From positions 1-64,000 of the forward strand of contig JANQKR010000039.1 in the NCBI GenBank assembly GCA_028281025.1: 64,000 bases of DNA, written 5' to 3'. Below, one piece after another: positions 41,440 to 50,320 of this stretch. This stretch comes from Croceivirga sp. (GTDB taxonomy: Bacteria > Bacteroidota > Bacteroidia > Flavobacteriales > Flavobacteriaceae). Positions within the stretch are counted from its first letter, which is position 1, and each line of letters begins with the position of its first letter. A program made the position numbers and the translations under genes. Under the pieces are notes generated by a model, which ran no database searches, was not told the origin of the DNA, and saw only the letters and a list, made by a program, of their open reading frames with translations.

Positions 41440-43425
41440 ATGGCAAAAGAAAATTCAAATACCCCTAAAAAACCCCGGTTCAGTTCTTGGTGGATCTACG
41501 GTGTAATTATTGCCCTTATTCTGGGTTTTCAATTTTTTGGCAGTGCCACATTCTCCAATACGGAGAAGACCACCACTTCCGAAATGCAGGAATTTCTTAG
41601 AAATGGGGATATCTCTAAAATTATAATTATTACCAATACCAGACAGGCAAAGGTCTTTTTGACGGATGAAGGTCTTAAGAAAGATGTCCACAAAGGCGTA
41701 GCGGACAAGCCTATGCTCCCTACGACCGGTTTGGTACCCCAATATATCTTGGACTACGGGGACTTACAGATATTTCAGAATGAAATCAGCGAGATAAAAA
41801 AGGAAAACAATCTTGATACCATCGTTGAATTTGATACGGAATCCAATGTCCTTGGGGATTTGCTGCTATCCTTGCTTCCCTTCATTCTCATTATTGGGAT
41901 TTGGATTTATTTGATGCGCCGAATGTCCGGTGGTGGCGCTGGTGGCGCTGGCGGTCAAATCTTTAATATTGGAAAGTCCAAAGCCAAACTCTTTGATGAG
42001 AAAACGGATACAAGGACATCATTTAAGGATGTTGCAGGTTTGGAAGGTGCAAAAGAGGAAGTACAGGAGATTGTGGAGTTCCTGAAAAACCCGGACAAGT
42101 ACACTTCCCTGGGTGGTAAAATACCCAAAGGGGCTTTATTGGTAGGCCCTCCGGGAACAGGAAAAACGTTGTTGGCCAAAGCAGTGGCAGGAGAGGCCAA
42201 AGTTCCCTTTTTCTCCCTTTCCGGTTCAGATTTTGTAGAAATGTTCGTCGGTGTCGGTGCCTCCCGGGTACGTGACTTGTTCAAACAGGCCAAGGACAAA
42301 TCTCCGGCCATTATATTCATAGATGAGATTGATGCCATAGGTCGTGCCAGGGGAAAGAACAATTTCACGGGTTCCAATGATGAACGTGAAAACACCCTAA
42401 ATCAATTACTGACGGAGATGGATGGCTTTGGTACCAATACCAATGTTATTGTCCTTGCCGCAACCAACCGTGCCGATGTCCTGGACAAGGCCTTGATGCG
42501 TGCTGGTAGGTTTGACAGACAGATATATGTTGATTTACCGGACATCAGGGAAAGAAAGGAAATTTTTGAAGTCCACCTACGGCCCATAAAGACGGCAGAA
42601 ACTTTGGATTTGGATTTCTTGGCCAGACAAACACCTGGATTTTCAGGAGCGGACATTGCCAACGTTTGTAATGAGGCTGCATTGATTGCCGCAAGAAAAG
42701 AAAGAAAGGCAGTGACAAAACAGGATTTCCTGGATGCCGTGGATAGGATCGTAGGGGGACTGGAGAAGAAAAACAAAATAATTACACCAGAAGAAAAGAA
42801 AACCATTGCATACCATGAGGCAGGTCACGCAACGGTAAGTTGGATGTTGGAGCACGCAGCACCATTGGTCAAGGTTACCATTGTGCCCCGTGGACAATCC
42901 CTGGGCGCCGCATGGTACCTTCCAGAGGAACGATTGATCGTTCGCCCGGAACAAATGTTGGATGAAATGTGCGCCACTATGGGTGGAAGGGCCGCAGAAA
43001 AAGTTATTTTCAATAAAATATCCACTGGTGCTTTAAGTGATTTGGAAAAAGTTACCAAACAAGCACGGGCAATGGTCACTATTTACGGACTGAATGATGA
43101 GTTGGGCAATATTACCTATTACGACTCCTCTGGACAAAACGAATATGGTTTTACCAAACCGTACAGTGAAGAGACCGCTCAAAAAATTGATGAGGAAATC
43201 TCTAAAATTATCGAGAAGCAATATACAAGGGCCATTTCCATTCTTGATAAAAACAAGGATAAATTAACCCAATTGGCGGACAGGTTGTTGGAAAAAGAAG
43301 TAATTTTTAAGGACGATTTGGAAAAAATCTTTGGAAAACGTCCTTTTGAAAAGGAAGAAGAAGGGACGGAACAACCCAAATCCAACGATACTGAAACGGA
43401 AGAAGTAAAGGAAGAAACCAACTGA
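41440..43425 (+). CDS. ftsH: ATP-dependent zinc metalloprotease FtsH
   Basis: A 661-aa inner-membrane AAA+ protease. TM1 lies at about 16-36 and a periplasmic domain spans about 40-130, then TM2 (about 140-158). The AAA domain has Walker A GPPGTGKT (near 235), Walker [12 protein letters not shown] and the SRH region [28 protein letters not shown]. The peptidase domain has HEAGH (near 455) as zinc site with EEEG-rich acidic tail at the C-terminus. It degrades membrane proteins and regulators. It is downstream of rsfS. Confidence 0.97.
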   Translation: MAKENSNTPKKPRFSSWWIYGVIIALILGFQFFGSATFSNTEKTTTSEMQEFLRNGDISKIIIITNTRQAKVFLTDEGLKKDVHKGVADKPMLPTTGLVPQYILDYGDLQIFQNEISEIKKENNLDTIVEFDTESNVLGDLLLSLLPFILIIGIWIYLMRRMSGGGAGGAGGQIFNIGKSKAKLFDEKTDTRTSFKDVAGLEGAKEEVQEIVEFLKNPDKYTSLGGKIPKGALLVGPPGTGKTLLAKAVAGEAKVPFFSLSGSDFVEMFVGVGASRVRDLFKQAKDKSPAIIFIDEIDAIGRARGKNNFTGSNDERENTLNQLLTEMDGFGTNTNVIVLAATNRADVLDKALMRAGRFDRQIYVDLPDIRERKEIFEVHLRPIKTAETLDLDFLARQTPGFSGADIANVCNEAALIAARKERKAVTKQDFLDAVDRIVGGLEKKNKIITPEEKKTIAYHEAGHATVSWMLEHAAPLVKVTIVPRGQSLGAAWYLPEERLIVRPEQMLDEMCATMGGRAAEKVIFNKISTGALSDLEKVTKQARAMVTIYGLNDELGNITYYDSSGQNEYGFTKPYSEETAQKIDEEISKIIEKQYTRAISILDKNKDKLTQLADRLLEKEVIFKDDLEKIFGKRPFEKEEEGTEQPKSNDTETEEVKEETN

Positions 43426-43462
43426 TCCTTTCTCCCTTCCCATTTCATGGCCTAAAAGAAAT

Positions 43463-44071
43463 ATGAGCCTATTTGACAAACTTTTTGGAGGAGGTAAAAA
43501 AGTTTCCAAGGAAACTGCGGAAACTAGGGGCGAACATATGCCAGATTTGAAAATCCCCATAGATGAAAAGTTTACCATTTATTTTAAAAAGAACGGGGGG
43601 AAATTTATCTACTGTGAAGATTTTACCGAGGTTCAAACCGCTTTGGCCAATATTGTTTCGGAAAATAACTGGCAAGGTCATTTTTTCTACACCTTGAACA
43701 AAAGAATCAATGAGCGATTTGCCTCCGAAAAACTATCGTTCACGGACAACAGGAACGAAAGTGATATTTTCTTTACCACCTGTGAGCACCTCATAGCCCA
43801 CAATGGTTCCATTTTAGTATGCTCACATCAAATAAAAGAGAAAAAACTAAACGAATTGCCCAGCAATCTAATTGTTTTTGCCACAACGAGCCAACTGGTG
43901 GATTCCATTAGCGAAGCCCTAAAAATCATTAAGAAAAAGTATCCCCAAAAAATCCCCGATAATATAACCACCTTAAAACATTTTCTTCCCACACCAGAAA
44001 ACAAAAATGATTTTCTCTCCTACGGTAGTGCTTCAAAAAATGTCTATCTTTTGCTTTTGGAAGACTACTAA
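43463..44071 (+). CDS. LUD-domain (lactate utilisation LutB/C-like) protein
   Basis: A 202-aa protein with LUD-type features: FYTLNKRINERF, NESDIFFTTCEHLIAHNGSILVCSHQIKEKKLNELPSNLIVFATTSQLV and a KKYPQKIPDNITT tail. The N-terminus (MSLFDKLFGGGKK) is short. LutC proteins take part in lactate oxidation with LutA and LutB, but none is nearby. It lies between ftsH and cdsA, a conserved Bacteroidota setting in which its job is not established. Confidence 0.8.
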   Translation: MSLFDKLFGGGKKVSKETAETRGEHMPDLKIPIDEKFTIYFKKNGGKFIYCEDFTEVQTALANIVSENNWQGHFFYTLNKRINERFASEKLSFTDNRNESDIFFTTCEHLIAHNGSILVCSHQIKEKKLNELPSNLIVFATTSQLVDSISEALKIIKKKYPQKIPDNITTLKHFLPTPENKNDFLSYGSASKNVYLLLLEDY

Positions 44072-44078
44072 CTAGTGT

Positions 44079-44882
44079 ATGAGAGAACTTCTGCGTAGGT
44101 CACTTACCGGAATTGTTTACGTTTTTTTATTGCTATCCGCCGTTTTTCTGAGCTCGGATGCCTTTGATTTTCTCTTTATGGCCTTTGGACTGGCTTGCCT
44201 TTATGAGTTCAAAAGACTGATGAAAATAACCGGATATTATGTTTTTATTGCCTATTTGGCGTTGTGGTGGGCTTTTATCTACTTGATTCATGACTTTGCC
44301 CTAATCAAAATATTACTGGTTTTGACCATTACCGTGGACTTAGCATTGCTGGTGTATTTGTTTTCCCCCAAAAAAAATGCATTGACCACAGTGCAAAAAT
44401 ATGTGATAGCCACATTCTATATAGGCGGGGGCTGTGTTTTCCTCACCATGATTCCCTATCAAAACGAACATTTTGCAAAGCTCCTGATCATGGGGGTCTT
44501 CATTTTGATATGGGTGAACGATTCATTTGCCTATCTGGTGGGTAGAACTTTGGGAAAGCATAAATTATTTCCAAGAATTTCTCCCCAAAAAACAATTGAA
44601 GGTTCTTTGGGAGGTCTTATTTTTGCAATGGTTGCCGCGTACATTATTTCTAGGTATGAACCGATCATCACCATGGAACAGTGGTTAATTTTGGCCGTTG
44701 TTATCGTAATTATGGGTAACCTGGGTGATTTGCTGGAATCAAAATTCAAGCGAATGGCCGGTGTAAAGGACAGTGGTGCCATTTTACCCGGCCATGGTGG
44801 AATATTGGATCGATTGGATAGTTTGGTTTTTGCAGCACCATTTGCATATTTGACCTTAATTTTGTTTACCTATGTTTCATAA
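44079..44882 (+). CDS. cdsA: Phosphatidate cytidylyltransferase
   Basis: A 267-aa membrane protein with about eight transmembrane helices. The CDP-diacylglycerol synthase signature is seen near the C-terminus: ESKFKRMAGVKDSGAILPGHGGILDRLDSLVF. Also LGKHKLFPRISPQKTIEGSLGG. It makes CDP-diacylglycerol, the branch point of phospholipid synthesis. It overlaps psd by 11 bp. Confidence 0.95.
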   Translation: MRELLRRSLTGIVYVFLLLSAVFLSSDAFDFLFMAFGLACLYEFKRLMKITGYYVFIAYLALWWAFIYLIHDFALIKILLVLTITVDLALLVYLFSPKKNALTTVQKYVIATFYIGGGCVFLTMIPYQNEHFAKLLIMGVFILIWVNDSFAYLVGRTLGKHKLFPRISPQKTIEGSLGGLIFAMVAAYIISRYEPIITMEQWLILAVVIVIMGNLGDLLESKFKRMAGVKDSGAILPGHGGILDRLDSLVFAAPFAYLTLILFTYVS

Positions 44883-45537
44883 AGAAGGTAAGAACATTAT
44901 TCTTACCACCTTTTTTTTGGTGGTTGCCGTGATAATTCTGACGCAATACTTTGTTGCTTTGGAATGGCTCCGTATGCTTTTACAGGTCGTTTCTTTGGTA
45001 CTATTGATTTTGATCCTACAGTTCTTCAGAAACCCCAAGAGACCCTTGACCCCTAATTTTAATGAAATCCTAGCCCCAGTTGATGGAAAGGTTGTCGTAG
45101 TTGAAGAGGTGGAGGATACCGAATATTTCCAGGGAAAAAGAAGACAGGTATCCATCTTTATGTCCCCTTTGAATGTTCATGTTACGAGGTATGCCGCAAG
45201 TGGTACGATTACCTATTCCAAATACCATCCCGGAAAATACTTGGTTGCGTGGCATCCCAAGTCAAGTACGGACAACGAAAGAACCACGGTTGTCATCCAT
45301 ACCCCAAAATTTGGTGAAATCCTTTATAGACAAATTGCCGGTGCCATGGCGAGAAGGATTGTGAACTACGCCGAAGAAGGGGAACAAGTGGTGCAGGGTG
45401 ATGACGCTGGTTTCATCAAGTTTGGTTCAAGGGTGGATGTGTTGCTTCCCCTTGACTGTAAGGTCTGTGTGGGGTTAAATCAAAAAGTTGTGGGTGCAAG
45501 GACCTGCATTGCGATGTTACCGGAACAAGATGGTTGA
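44872..45537 (+). CDS. psd: Phosphatidylserine decarboxylase (short form)
   Basis: A 221-aa protein with an N-terminal membrane region (about 10-50) and the short Psd core: APVDGKVVVVEEVED, VSIFMSPLNVHVTRYAASGTI, YHPGKYLVAWHPKSSTDNERTTV, GAMARRIVNYAEEGEQVVQGDDAGFIKFGSRVDVLLP. The FGS in the last stretch is the site of self-cleavage that yields the pyruvoyl group. It makes phosphatidylethanolamine, the main phospholipid. It overlaps the ACBP gene start. Confidence 0.93.
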   Translation: MFHKEGKNIILTTFFLVVAVIILTQYFVALEWLRMLLQVVSLVLLILILQFFRNPKRPLTPNFNEILAPVDGKVVVVEEVEDTEYFQGKRRQVSIFMSPLNVHVTRYAASGTITYSKYHPGKYLVAWHPKSSTDNERTTVVIHTPKFGEILYRQIAGAMARRIVNYAEEGEQVVQGDDAGFIKFGSRVDVLLPLDCKVCVGLNQKVVGARTCIAMLPEQDG

Positions 45538-45793
45538 CAAAAGCTTACAAAATAAGTTCCAAGAAGCCGTTCAATATGTGAACAACTACGTAGAGCCCAT
45601 CCCGGCAGATATTCTCCTAAAGCTGTATGCGTATTATAAAATTGCCAACAAAAACTTTGACAATCCTGGAAGCAAAACACCACTGATCAATGCCTTTAAG
45701 GCCAATGCGCTTATCCAGGCCCAAAATATCAATAGGAATGAAGCAATGGCCAATTACATTGAATTGGTCAATAAGGAGCTAAAACCCGATTAA
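45530..45793 (+). CDS. Acyl-CoA-binding protein (ACBP)
   Basis: An 87-aa protein from the ATG at 45530, which overlaps the psd stop. The ACBP pattern is clear: LQNKFQEAVQYVNNYVEPIPADILLKLYAYYKIANKN, then LINAFKANALIQAQNINRNEAMANYIELVNKEL. The helix-2 KLYAYYKIAN stretch is the family mark for acyl-CoA binding. ACBP is mainly eukaryotic but occurs in some bacteria. Its place at the end of cdsA-psd suggests acyl-CoA supply to phospholipid synthesis. It overlaps the convergent gene by 4 bp. Confidence 0.92.
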   Translation: MVDKSLQNKFQEAVQYVNNYVEPIPADILLKLYAYYKIANKNFDNPGSKTPLINAFKANALIQAQNINRNEAMANYIELVNKELKPD

Positions 45794-47061
45794 GCTGTGA
45801 CATTTACTTCAGGTTTGGTTGAATTTTCCAAAAAAGAGAAGTACCATCCCCCAAAAACAGTGATTCCAAAATAAAACAAAATAGCGGTACTCCCCCACTT
45901 CCAATAGGCATTGATTCCAAACCAATCACCAGTAAACCAAATAAGCAAAAAGCCCATAACACTTCTCACCAATTCTATCCAAAAGGCATGGCGCTTCCTA
46001 TCCATTAATGAGGTATACCCATAAATGCCCACAAATACAAATGCTCCAAATAGGAGAAGGTTGTTAAATCCTATTTCAGAATAATTATAGAACATAAAAA
46101 GCATCAATCCCGTATTGAACAATAGCTGAAAAATGGCATACCCTTTTAAGGATGGGGAAGCCTGGGGCTTATACTTGTTGAAAGCATAGACATTTTCAAT
46201 TTTTGATATGGGATATTTTTCATTGACGTCATTTGGCCGCCATCCCGTTGGCATGAACCATATGCGCAATTTATCCTTCCAGTTCTTGGTACGCCATGCA
46301 TCTTTCATCAGTCTCCAAACATGTTGAAAGTTGATTATGATCGGATTCCAGGTTGCCGCTGGTTTTAAAACCCCATATTGTGGTGGCACATCATCCAACT
46401 CTTCCTGGAAAGTTCCAAACATACGGTCCCATATACAAAGTATCTGACCTAGATTTTTATCAATGTATTCCGGATTAATGGCGTGATGCACCCGATGTTG
46501 GGATGGGGTTACGATCACATATTCAAGCCAGCCCATTTTACCAATATGCTGGGTATGGTACCAAAATTGGGCAAATAAGTGGATAGGGGCCAAAATGGCA
46601 ATGACCTCATTGGGCACCCCCAGTAAAGCCGCTGGAATCAATAATAGTGCAAAGTACCCTATTACATTGGAAATGGACTGCCGCAATGCGCAGGCCAAAT
46701 TAAACTCCTCACTGCTATGATGGATAACATGTTGATTCCAAAAAATATTGACATGGTGGCTTAATCTATGGTTCCAGTACCCCGCAAAATCAATACAAAG
46801 AAAGGCCAAAAGCCAAACCAACCAAGTGGATTCAATTGTGAACAATGCCAAATACTCCAACAAAAACGGATAGCCTACCAGCACCAAAACGAGACCGAGG
46901 GAATCCTTTACAATATTGGTAAGACCAGAGCTTAAACTGCTCACCGTGTCCATAACATTGTGTTTTTGGTCCTTTACCAAATACCCATATCCTATTTCCA
47001 GAAGTACCAACCCAATGAAAAAGGGAATGGCATATAATAAAGCGTTCGCATAAGTTTCCAT
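45790..47061 (-). CDS. Sterol desaturase / fatty acid hydroxylase superfamily protein
   Basis: A 423-aa membrane protein. The di-iron histidine boxes are HRLSHHVNIFWNQHVIHHSSEEFN (HX3H and HX2HH) near residues 100-125, HTQH near 165 and HRVHHAIN near 185. A second half of about 180 residues holds four further transmembrane helices. This fits hydroxylases of fatty acids, sterols or carotenoids, and also the alkylglycerol-monooxygenase-like group in its length. Substrate unknown. It lies 9 bp after the OmpR-type regulator gene on the same strand and may be its target. Confidence 0.88.
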   Translation of the reverse strand: METYANALLYAIPFFIGLVLLEIGYGYLVKDQKHNVMDTVSSLSSGLTNIVKDSLGLVLVLVGYPFLLEYLALFTIESTWLVWLLAFLCIDFAGYWNHRLSHHVNIFWNQHVIHHSSEEFNLACALRQSISNVIGYFALLLIPAALLGVPNEVIAILAPIHLFAQFWYHTQHIGKMGWLEYVIVTPSQHRVHHAINPEYIDKNLGQILCIWDRMFGTFQEELDDVPPQYGVLKPAATWNPIIINFQHVWRLMKDAWRTKNWKDKLRIWFMPTGWRPNDVNEKYPISKIENVYAFNKYKPQASPSLKGYAIFQLLFNTGLMLFMFYNYSEIGFNNLLLFGAFVFVGIYGYTSLMDRKRHAFWIELVRSVMGFLLIWFTGDWFGINAYWKWGSTAILFYFGITVFGGWYFSFLENSTKPEVNVTA

Positions 47062-47070
47062 ACCTTGAAA

Positions 47071-47775
47071 TTAAGCAATATTTGGAATCCTAAGGATAAA
47101 ACCCTTGCCATGGACATTCTCAATTTTAAGGGTATCGTCCTTTTTTAAGTAATTACGCAATCTGGTAATGAACACATTGAGGCTTTTCCTGTTGAAATAA
47201 TCATTATCCCCCCAAAGCTTGACGAGAATTTCCTTATGCGTGCATAAATTGTTTTTGTTGGTGGCCAGTATCCTTAGCAATTCCATTTCCCTGGTGGTAA
47301 GTGTAGTGAAATCATCCCCAAAAATCAATTTTTGGTTCTTGCAGTCCAATTGATACTTCCCTAAAACCAGGATTTCCTGTTCCATGGAACGGCTTTCCGG
47401 AATCAATCGGGACAAAAGCGTATGAATACGTACCACCAGTTCCTCCTCGTCTATCGGTTTCTTTAAATAATCAACCGCGCCCAGGGCAAATCCCTTAAGG
47501 ACATCTATTTTGAGCGATCTTGCGGTAAGGAACAAAAATGGCAACTCCATGGCATTGATCCGCATCCGTTCGGCCAGGGCAAAACCATCCATTCGAGGCA
47601 TCATCACATCCAAAATGGCCAAATCGTAGTTTTTCTTCTCCATAAGTTCCAAAGCTTCCTCACCATCCTTGGCCCAAGTTACCTGAAACCCCTTCATTCC
47701 AAGGTATTCGGAGAGAAGATACCCTAGGGATTCTTCATCTTCTACCAATAACAATCTTTTTTTATTGGATTTCAT
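47071..47775 (-). CDS. OmpR/PhoB family response regulator
   Basis: A 234-aa regulator with a receiver domain (about 5-120: LLLVEDEESL, phospho-Asp in YDLAILDVMMPRMDG, Lys in YLKKPIDEEELV) and a winged-helix DNA-binding domain (about 140-230: LTTREMELLRIL, NRKSLNVFITRLRNYLKKDD, IENVHGKGFIL). It overlaps the histidine kinase gene by 14 bp, so it is the cognate regulator. It directly precedes the fatty acid hydroxylase gene. Confidence 0.94.
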   Translation of the reverse strand: MKSNKKRLLLVEDEESLGYLLSEYLGMKGFQVTWAKDGEEALELMEKKNYDLAILDVMMPRMDGFALAERMRINAMELPFLFLTARSLKIDVLKGFALGAVDYLKKPIDEEELVVRIHTLLSRLIPESRSMEQEILVLGKYQLDCKNQKLIFGDDFTTLTTREMELLRILATNKNNLCTHKEILVKLWGDNDYFNRKSLNVFITRLRNYLKKDDTLKIENVHGKGFILRIPNIA

Positions 47776-49033
47776 ACAGTGGAATTTGTACAGTAACCGT
47801 GGTCCCTTTAAGGGGTTCGCTTTCCAGCTTGATCCTTCCTTTATGTTGCCTCACGACCGTCTTTACATAATTAAGTCCCAATCCAAAACCCTTAACCGTA
47901 TGGACATTGCCCCTATTGGACCGATAGTACTTTTCAAAAACCTTTCCCTGCTCCTCCTTGGCAATCCCATATCCATTGTCTTTTATTTCAATATACAAGC
48001 TTTTTGTTTTCTTGCAAGCCGTTAACTCCACCTTAGGGGAATCTGCATATTTTTTGGCATTGTCCAAAAGATTATTCACCATGTTCTGCAAATGGAAGGA
48101 CTCCCCTTTTATGGGAAAAGGGCCTTTCTTTAACTCAAAGGAAAAGTCCACTTTTTCAAGGGCCGAAAGTGCTTTGAAATCCTTGCAGACTTTTTCCAAA
48201 TACGGGTAAAAATCAATGGGCATCAATTGTATTACCGCCTTTTTTCGCTCCATGGTAGCCAATTCCAGTACCTTTTCGATATGATTTGATAAACGTTCGG
48301 ATTGTTGATTTATGATCGTTACAAACGTCTGTGCGGAATCATCCACTTTATCCTTCAATATTTTGGAAGCAAGGCTAATGGAAAAAACGGGTGTTTTAAG
48401 TTCGTGGGTCAGGTTATTGATAAATGCGTCGGTAGTGGTGATGACCCTACGTTGCCAGTAATAGGTCCGCAAAATCCAAATCACCACAACAATGATTCCC
48501 AATAGAAAAATAATACTGGGGAGGGTAAGGCCATTCAATTGCGAAAGGAAATAGCGATTTAAATCCCGAAATTTAAGGTTCAGCACAAATCGCTGTCCAA
48601 AGAGATTGGGGAGATAACCATCCAATAGAATGGGATAGGAATTGCTCTTTTCACGTTCCCCAAACACATTTGGGGATTTAAGATAGTATGCAGAATCCCT
48701 GGTCGTCAAGGTATAGGTGAAATCTGCCTCCACCCCATTCTGAATCAAACTTTCCCTTAAAAAATCATTTAGAAAATAACTCGAAGCATCCAAAACACTA
48801 TCCGCACTGGTCCTGAAAAAGGACGTGTCCCGTCGCATTGCACTGACCATCAGGAAAGTAAGTTCATTCTCCGTTCCAAGGCCCCTCTTTATATCCGCCA
48901 TGGACCTTTCCACCTTTTCACTGAATTGAATCTTGGCAAGATTCAGGCCTATTCTAAGATATTGATATTGCACAAAAGCCAATCCAAAAATGGAAACCAC
49001 AAAAACGATTATGAAAAGGCTTCTGTTTTTCAA
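47762..49033 (-). CDS. Two-TM sensor histidine kinase
   Basis: About 423 aa when started at the TTG at 49033 (KNRSLFIIVFVVSIFG); the frame could also begin at a TTG at 49063. No ATG lies before the first helix. It has TM1 (about 3-22), an extracytoplasmic sensor region (about 25-165), TM2 (about 170-192), the H-box NNLTHELKTPVFSISLASK, the N-box NMVNNLLDNAKKYA and the G-boxes DNGYGIAKEEQG and GFGLGLNYVKTV. It pairs with the OmpR-type regulator. A 243-bp inverted-repeat element ends 64 bp upstream of its start. Confidence 0.9.
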   Translation of the reverse strand: MKNRSLFIIVFVVSIFGLAFVQYQYLRIGLNLAKIQFSEKVERSMADIKRGLGTENELTFLMVSAMRRDTSFFRTSADSVLDASSYFLNDFLRESLIQNGVEADFTYTLTTRDSAYYLKSPNVFGEREKSNSYPILLDGYLPNLFGQRFVLNLKFRDLNRYFLSQLNGLTLPSIIFLLGIIVVVIWILRTYYWQRRVITTTDAFINNLTHELKTPVFSISLASKILKDKVDDSAQTFVTIINQQSERLSNHIEKVLELATMERKKAVIQLMPIDFYPYLEKVCKDFKALSALEKVDFSFELKKGPFPIKGESFHLQNMVNNLLDNAKKYADSPKVELTACKKTKSLYIEIKDNGYGIAKEEQGKVFEKYYRSNRGNVHTVKGFGLGLNYVKTVVRQHKGRIKLESEPLKGTTVTVQIPLYEIQ

Positions 49034-49096
49034 TGGAGCAATACTTAAGGATTTATGGCACAATATACGGTGTTGTATGGTTTTGGAATAGCCTTA

Positions 49097-49339
49097 GCGC
49101 CTGTTTGGGAATTTGTCAATTGTTTTTGTATGTCCCTTTTTGCGGCCAGCGCACCATCTGGCTCCTCTTTCAAAGGCCAAACCGTTGGCCTTTTCTTTCG
49201 GTCCTGTTAAATTTTGATTCATAACGATGCCTATGCTTTTCCATCGCACTGGCTCGCCCATAGCTTTCGCTATATGGTGCCTTGTTCCACACTAAAAATG
49301 CCCTATACCAATTCCAATCACAAATTCCCAAACAGGCTC
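49097..49339. mobile_element. Miniature inverted-repeat element (MITE-like, IS5/IS1031-group style)
   Basis: 20-bp terminal inverted repeats with one mismatch: GCGCCTGTTTGGGAATTTGT at 49097-49116 and GAGCCTGTTTGGGAATTTGT read from 49339 to 49320. A TTA flanks each end (49094-49096 and 49340-49342), a likely 3-bp TNA target duplication of the kind made by the IS1031 group of IS5. The 243-bp unit has no transposase; the 62-aa frame inside is not a recognisable gene. This also accounts for the only gene-free stretch over 300 bp (49064-49477), together with the terminator at 49446-49471. Confidence 0.82.
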
Positions 49340-49442
49340 TTAATCTTTCATTAACCATTTTGATCTTTTGTTATCCCAGTGCTATTGGCAAGAACATTAG
49401 TTTTGTCCTAGTTTAGTTTTAATTTCTTTTCAAGTATTATAA

Positions 49443-49471
49443 ATAAAGAGAGGTCTTAATGGGCCTCTTTT
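49443..49471 (-). terminator. Terminator of the GH109/kinase/nucleotidyltransferase operon
   Basis: Positions 49446-49453 pair with 49464-49471 in an 8-bp stem (core AGAGG/CCTCT, one G-U) with a 10-nt loop. On the minus strand it is followed by TTTATTTAT. It lies just after the nucleotidyltransferase stop. The T-run is interrupted, so it may be weak. Confidence 0.6.
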
Positions 49472-49477
49472 ACATTT

Positions 49478-50320
49478 TCAGTCAAAGAAAGTGGCAATAT
49501 CCGATGCGGAGGTCAAATCCGGAATCTTTTCTGAGCGGGGAATACACAGCATGCTTTGGGGAAATTCCTTGACCATATTTCGAACAGCCTCAGGTAGCTC
49601 TTTCTCCTTTCTTACGGGATGAATGGGGCAGTCTTCCAAAAAAGGGTAAATGGTCGCTCCATGAAAATTGAAAATATTCATACTTACCCAAAGCCTCCCA
49701 TGTCTTTTGCGATAGTCCTCCAACACGGAACCGGTCGGTTTCTCCAAAATATCCGTTACAAAAGCAGCATCGTTGAAATCCAATAAGGCAAATCTGGCGA
49801 TTTTTTCTTGAGAATGGCCCAGACCCTCCCCATCATAGCCAATCAATGCATTGGTGACTTTTCTTCCTGCCATTAACGCCCTAAACGCCCCTACATCATA
49901 GAGGTTATCCCCATTGCAGACCGTGAAGTTTTCGTCCAGTAGATTTTGGTACTGACGTAAACACTGTTGGAGTGCATCAGCCGTACCCAAGGGCTTTTCC
50001 CTATGGGAGGGAATATATTGAACGGCAACCTTCACCTCCAGTCCACGAAATTTTTCCATGCTCCCCAACTCGGTTATAAAGTCCATAAAAGCTTCATTTT
50101 CCGGGGAAGTAATCAAATAAATCGTCCGTATACCGGCCGTTACGGCATTTTGGAACAGGTAGTACAAAAGGGGCCTGCCCATTTTACCTAGGGGAATAAG
50201 ACTTTTATGTAGTTTTTTAGCGGTCTGGATTATCGTACTGGACAAATTCGAATCTTCCAGGCTCTTTTTCATTCTGGAAGAAGCCCCCCCGGCCATAATG
50301 ACCAAACTATTGTTTCTCAT
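49478..50320 (-). CDS. Sugar-1-phosphate nucleotidyltransferase
   Basis: A 280-aa GT-A-type pyrophosphorylase. The N-terminal signature MAGGASSRMKKS replaces the standard GGxGTRL, with HKSLIPLGKMGRPLLYYLFQNAVTAGI, ITSPENEAFMDF, HREKPLGTADALQQCL and FTVCNGDNLYD (metal Asp) following. It should join a sugar 1-phosphate with UTP or another NTP. It overlaps the GHMP kinase by 4 bp (ATGA), so the two steps are coupled: kinase first, then nucleotide transfer. Substrate not known. Confidence 0.88.
   Translation of the reverse strand: MRNNSLVIMAGGASSRMKKSLEDSNLSSTIIQTAKKLHKSLIPLGKMGRPLLYYLFQNAVTAGIRTIYLITSPENEAFMDFITELGSMEKFRGLEVKVAVQYIPSHREKPLGTADALQQCLRQYQNLLDENFTVCNGDNLYDVGAFRALMAGRKVTNALIGYDGEGLGHSQEKIARFALLDFNDAAFVTDILEKPTGSVLEDYRKRHGRLWVSMNIFNFHGATIYPFLEDCPIHPVRKEKELPEAVRNMVKEFPQSMLCIPRSEKIPDLTSASDIATFFD

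Noticed and set aside
49064-49096. Promoter of the two-component system upstream of 49033
   Set aside because: Only TATATTG-like text is present on the minus strand near 49063-49069, which does not match TAnnTTTG well enough to report as a feature.
49170-49358. 62-aa minus-strand frame with a KHRHRYES stretch resembling the CTP-synthase RHRHRYE motif
   Set aside because: The frame lies across the right end of the inverted-repeat element, has no other similarity to CTP synthase, and is best explained as chance coding in the element.
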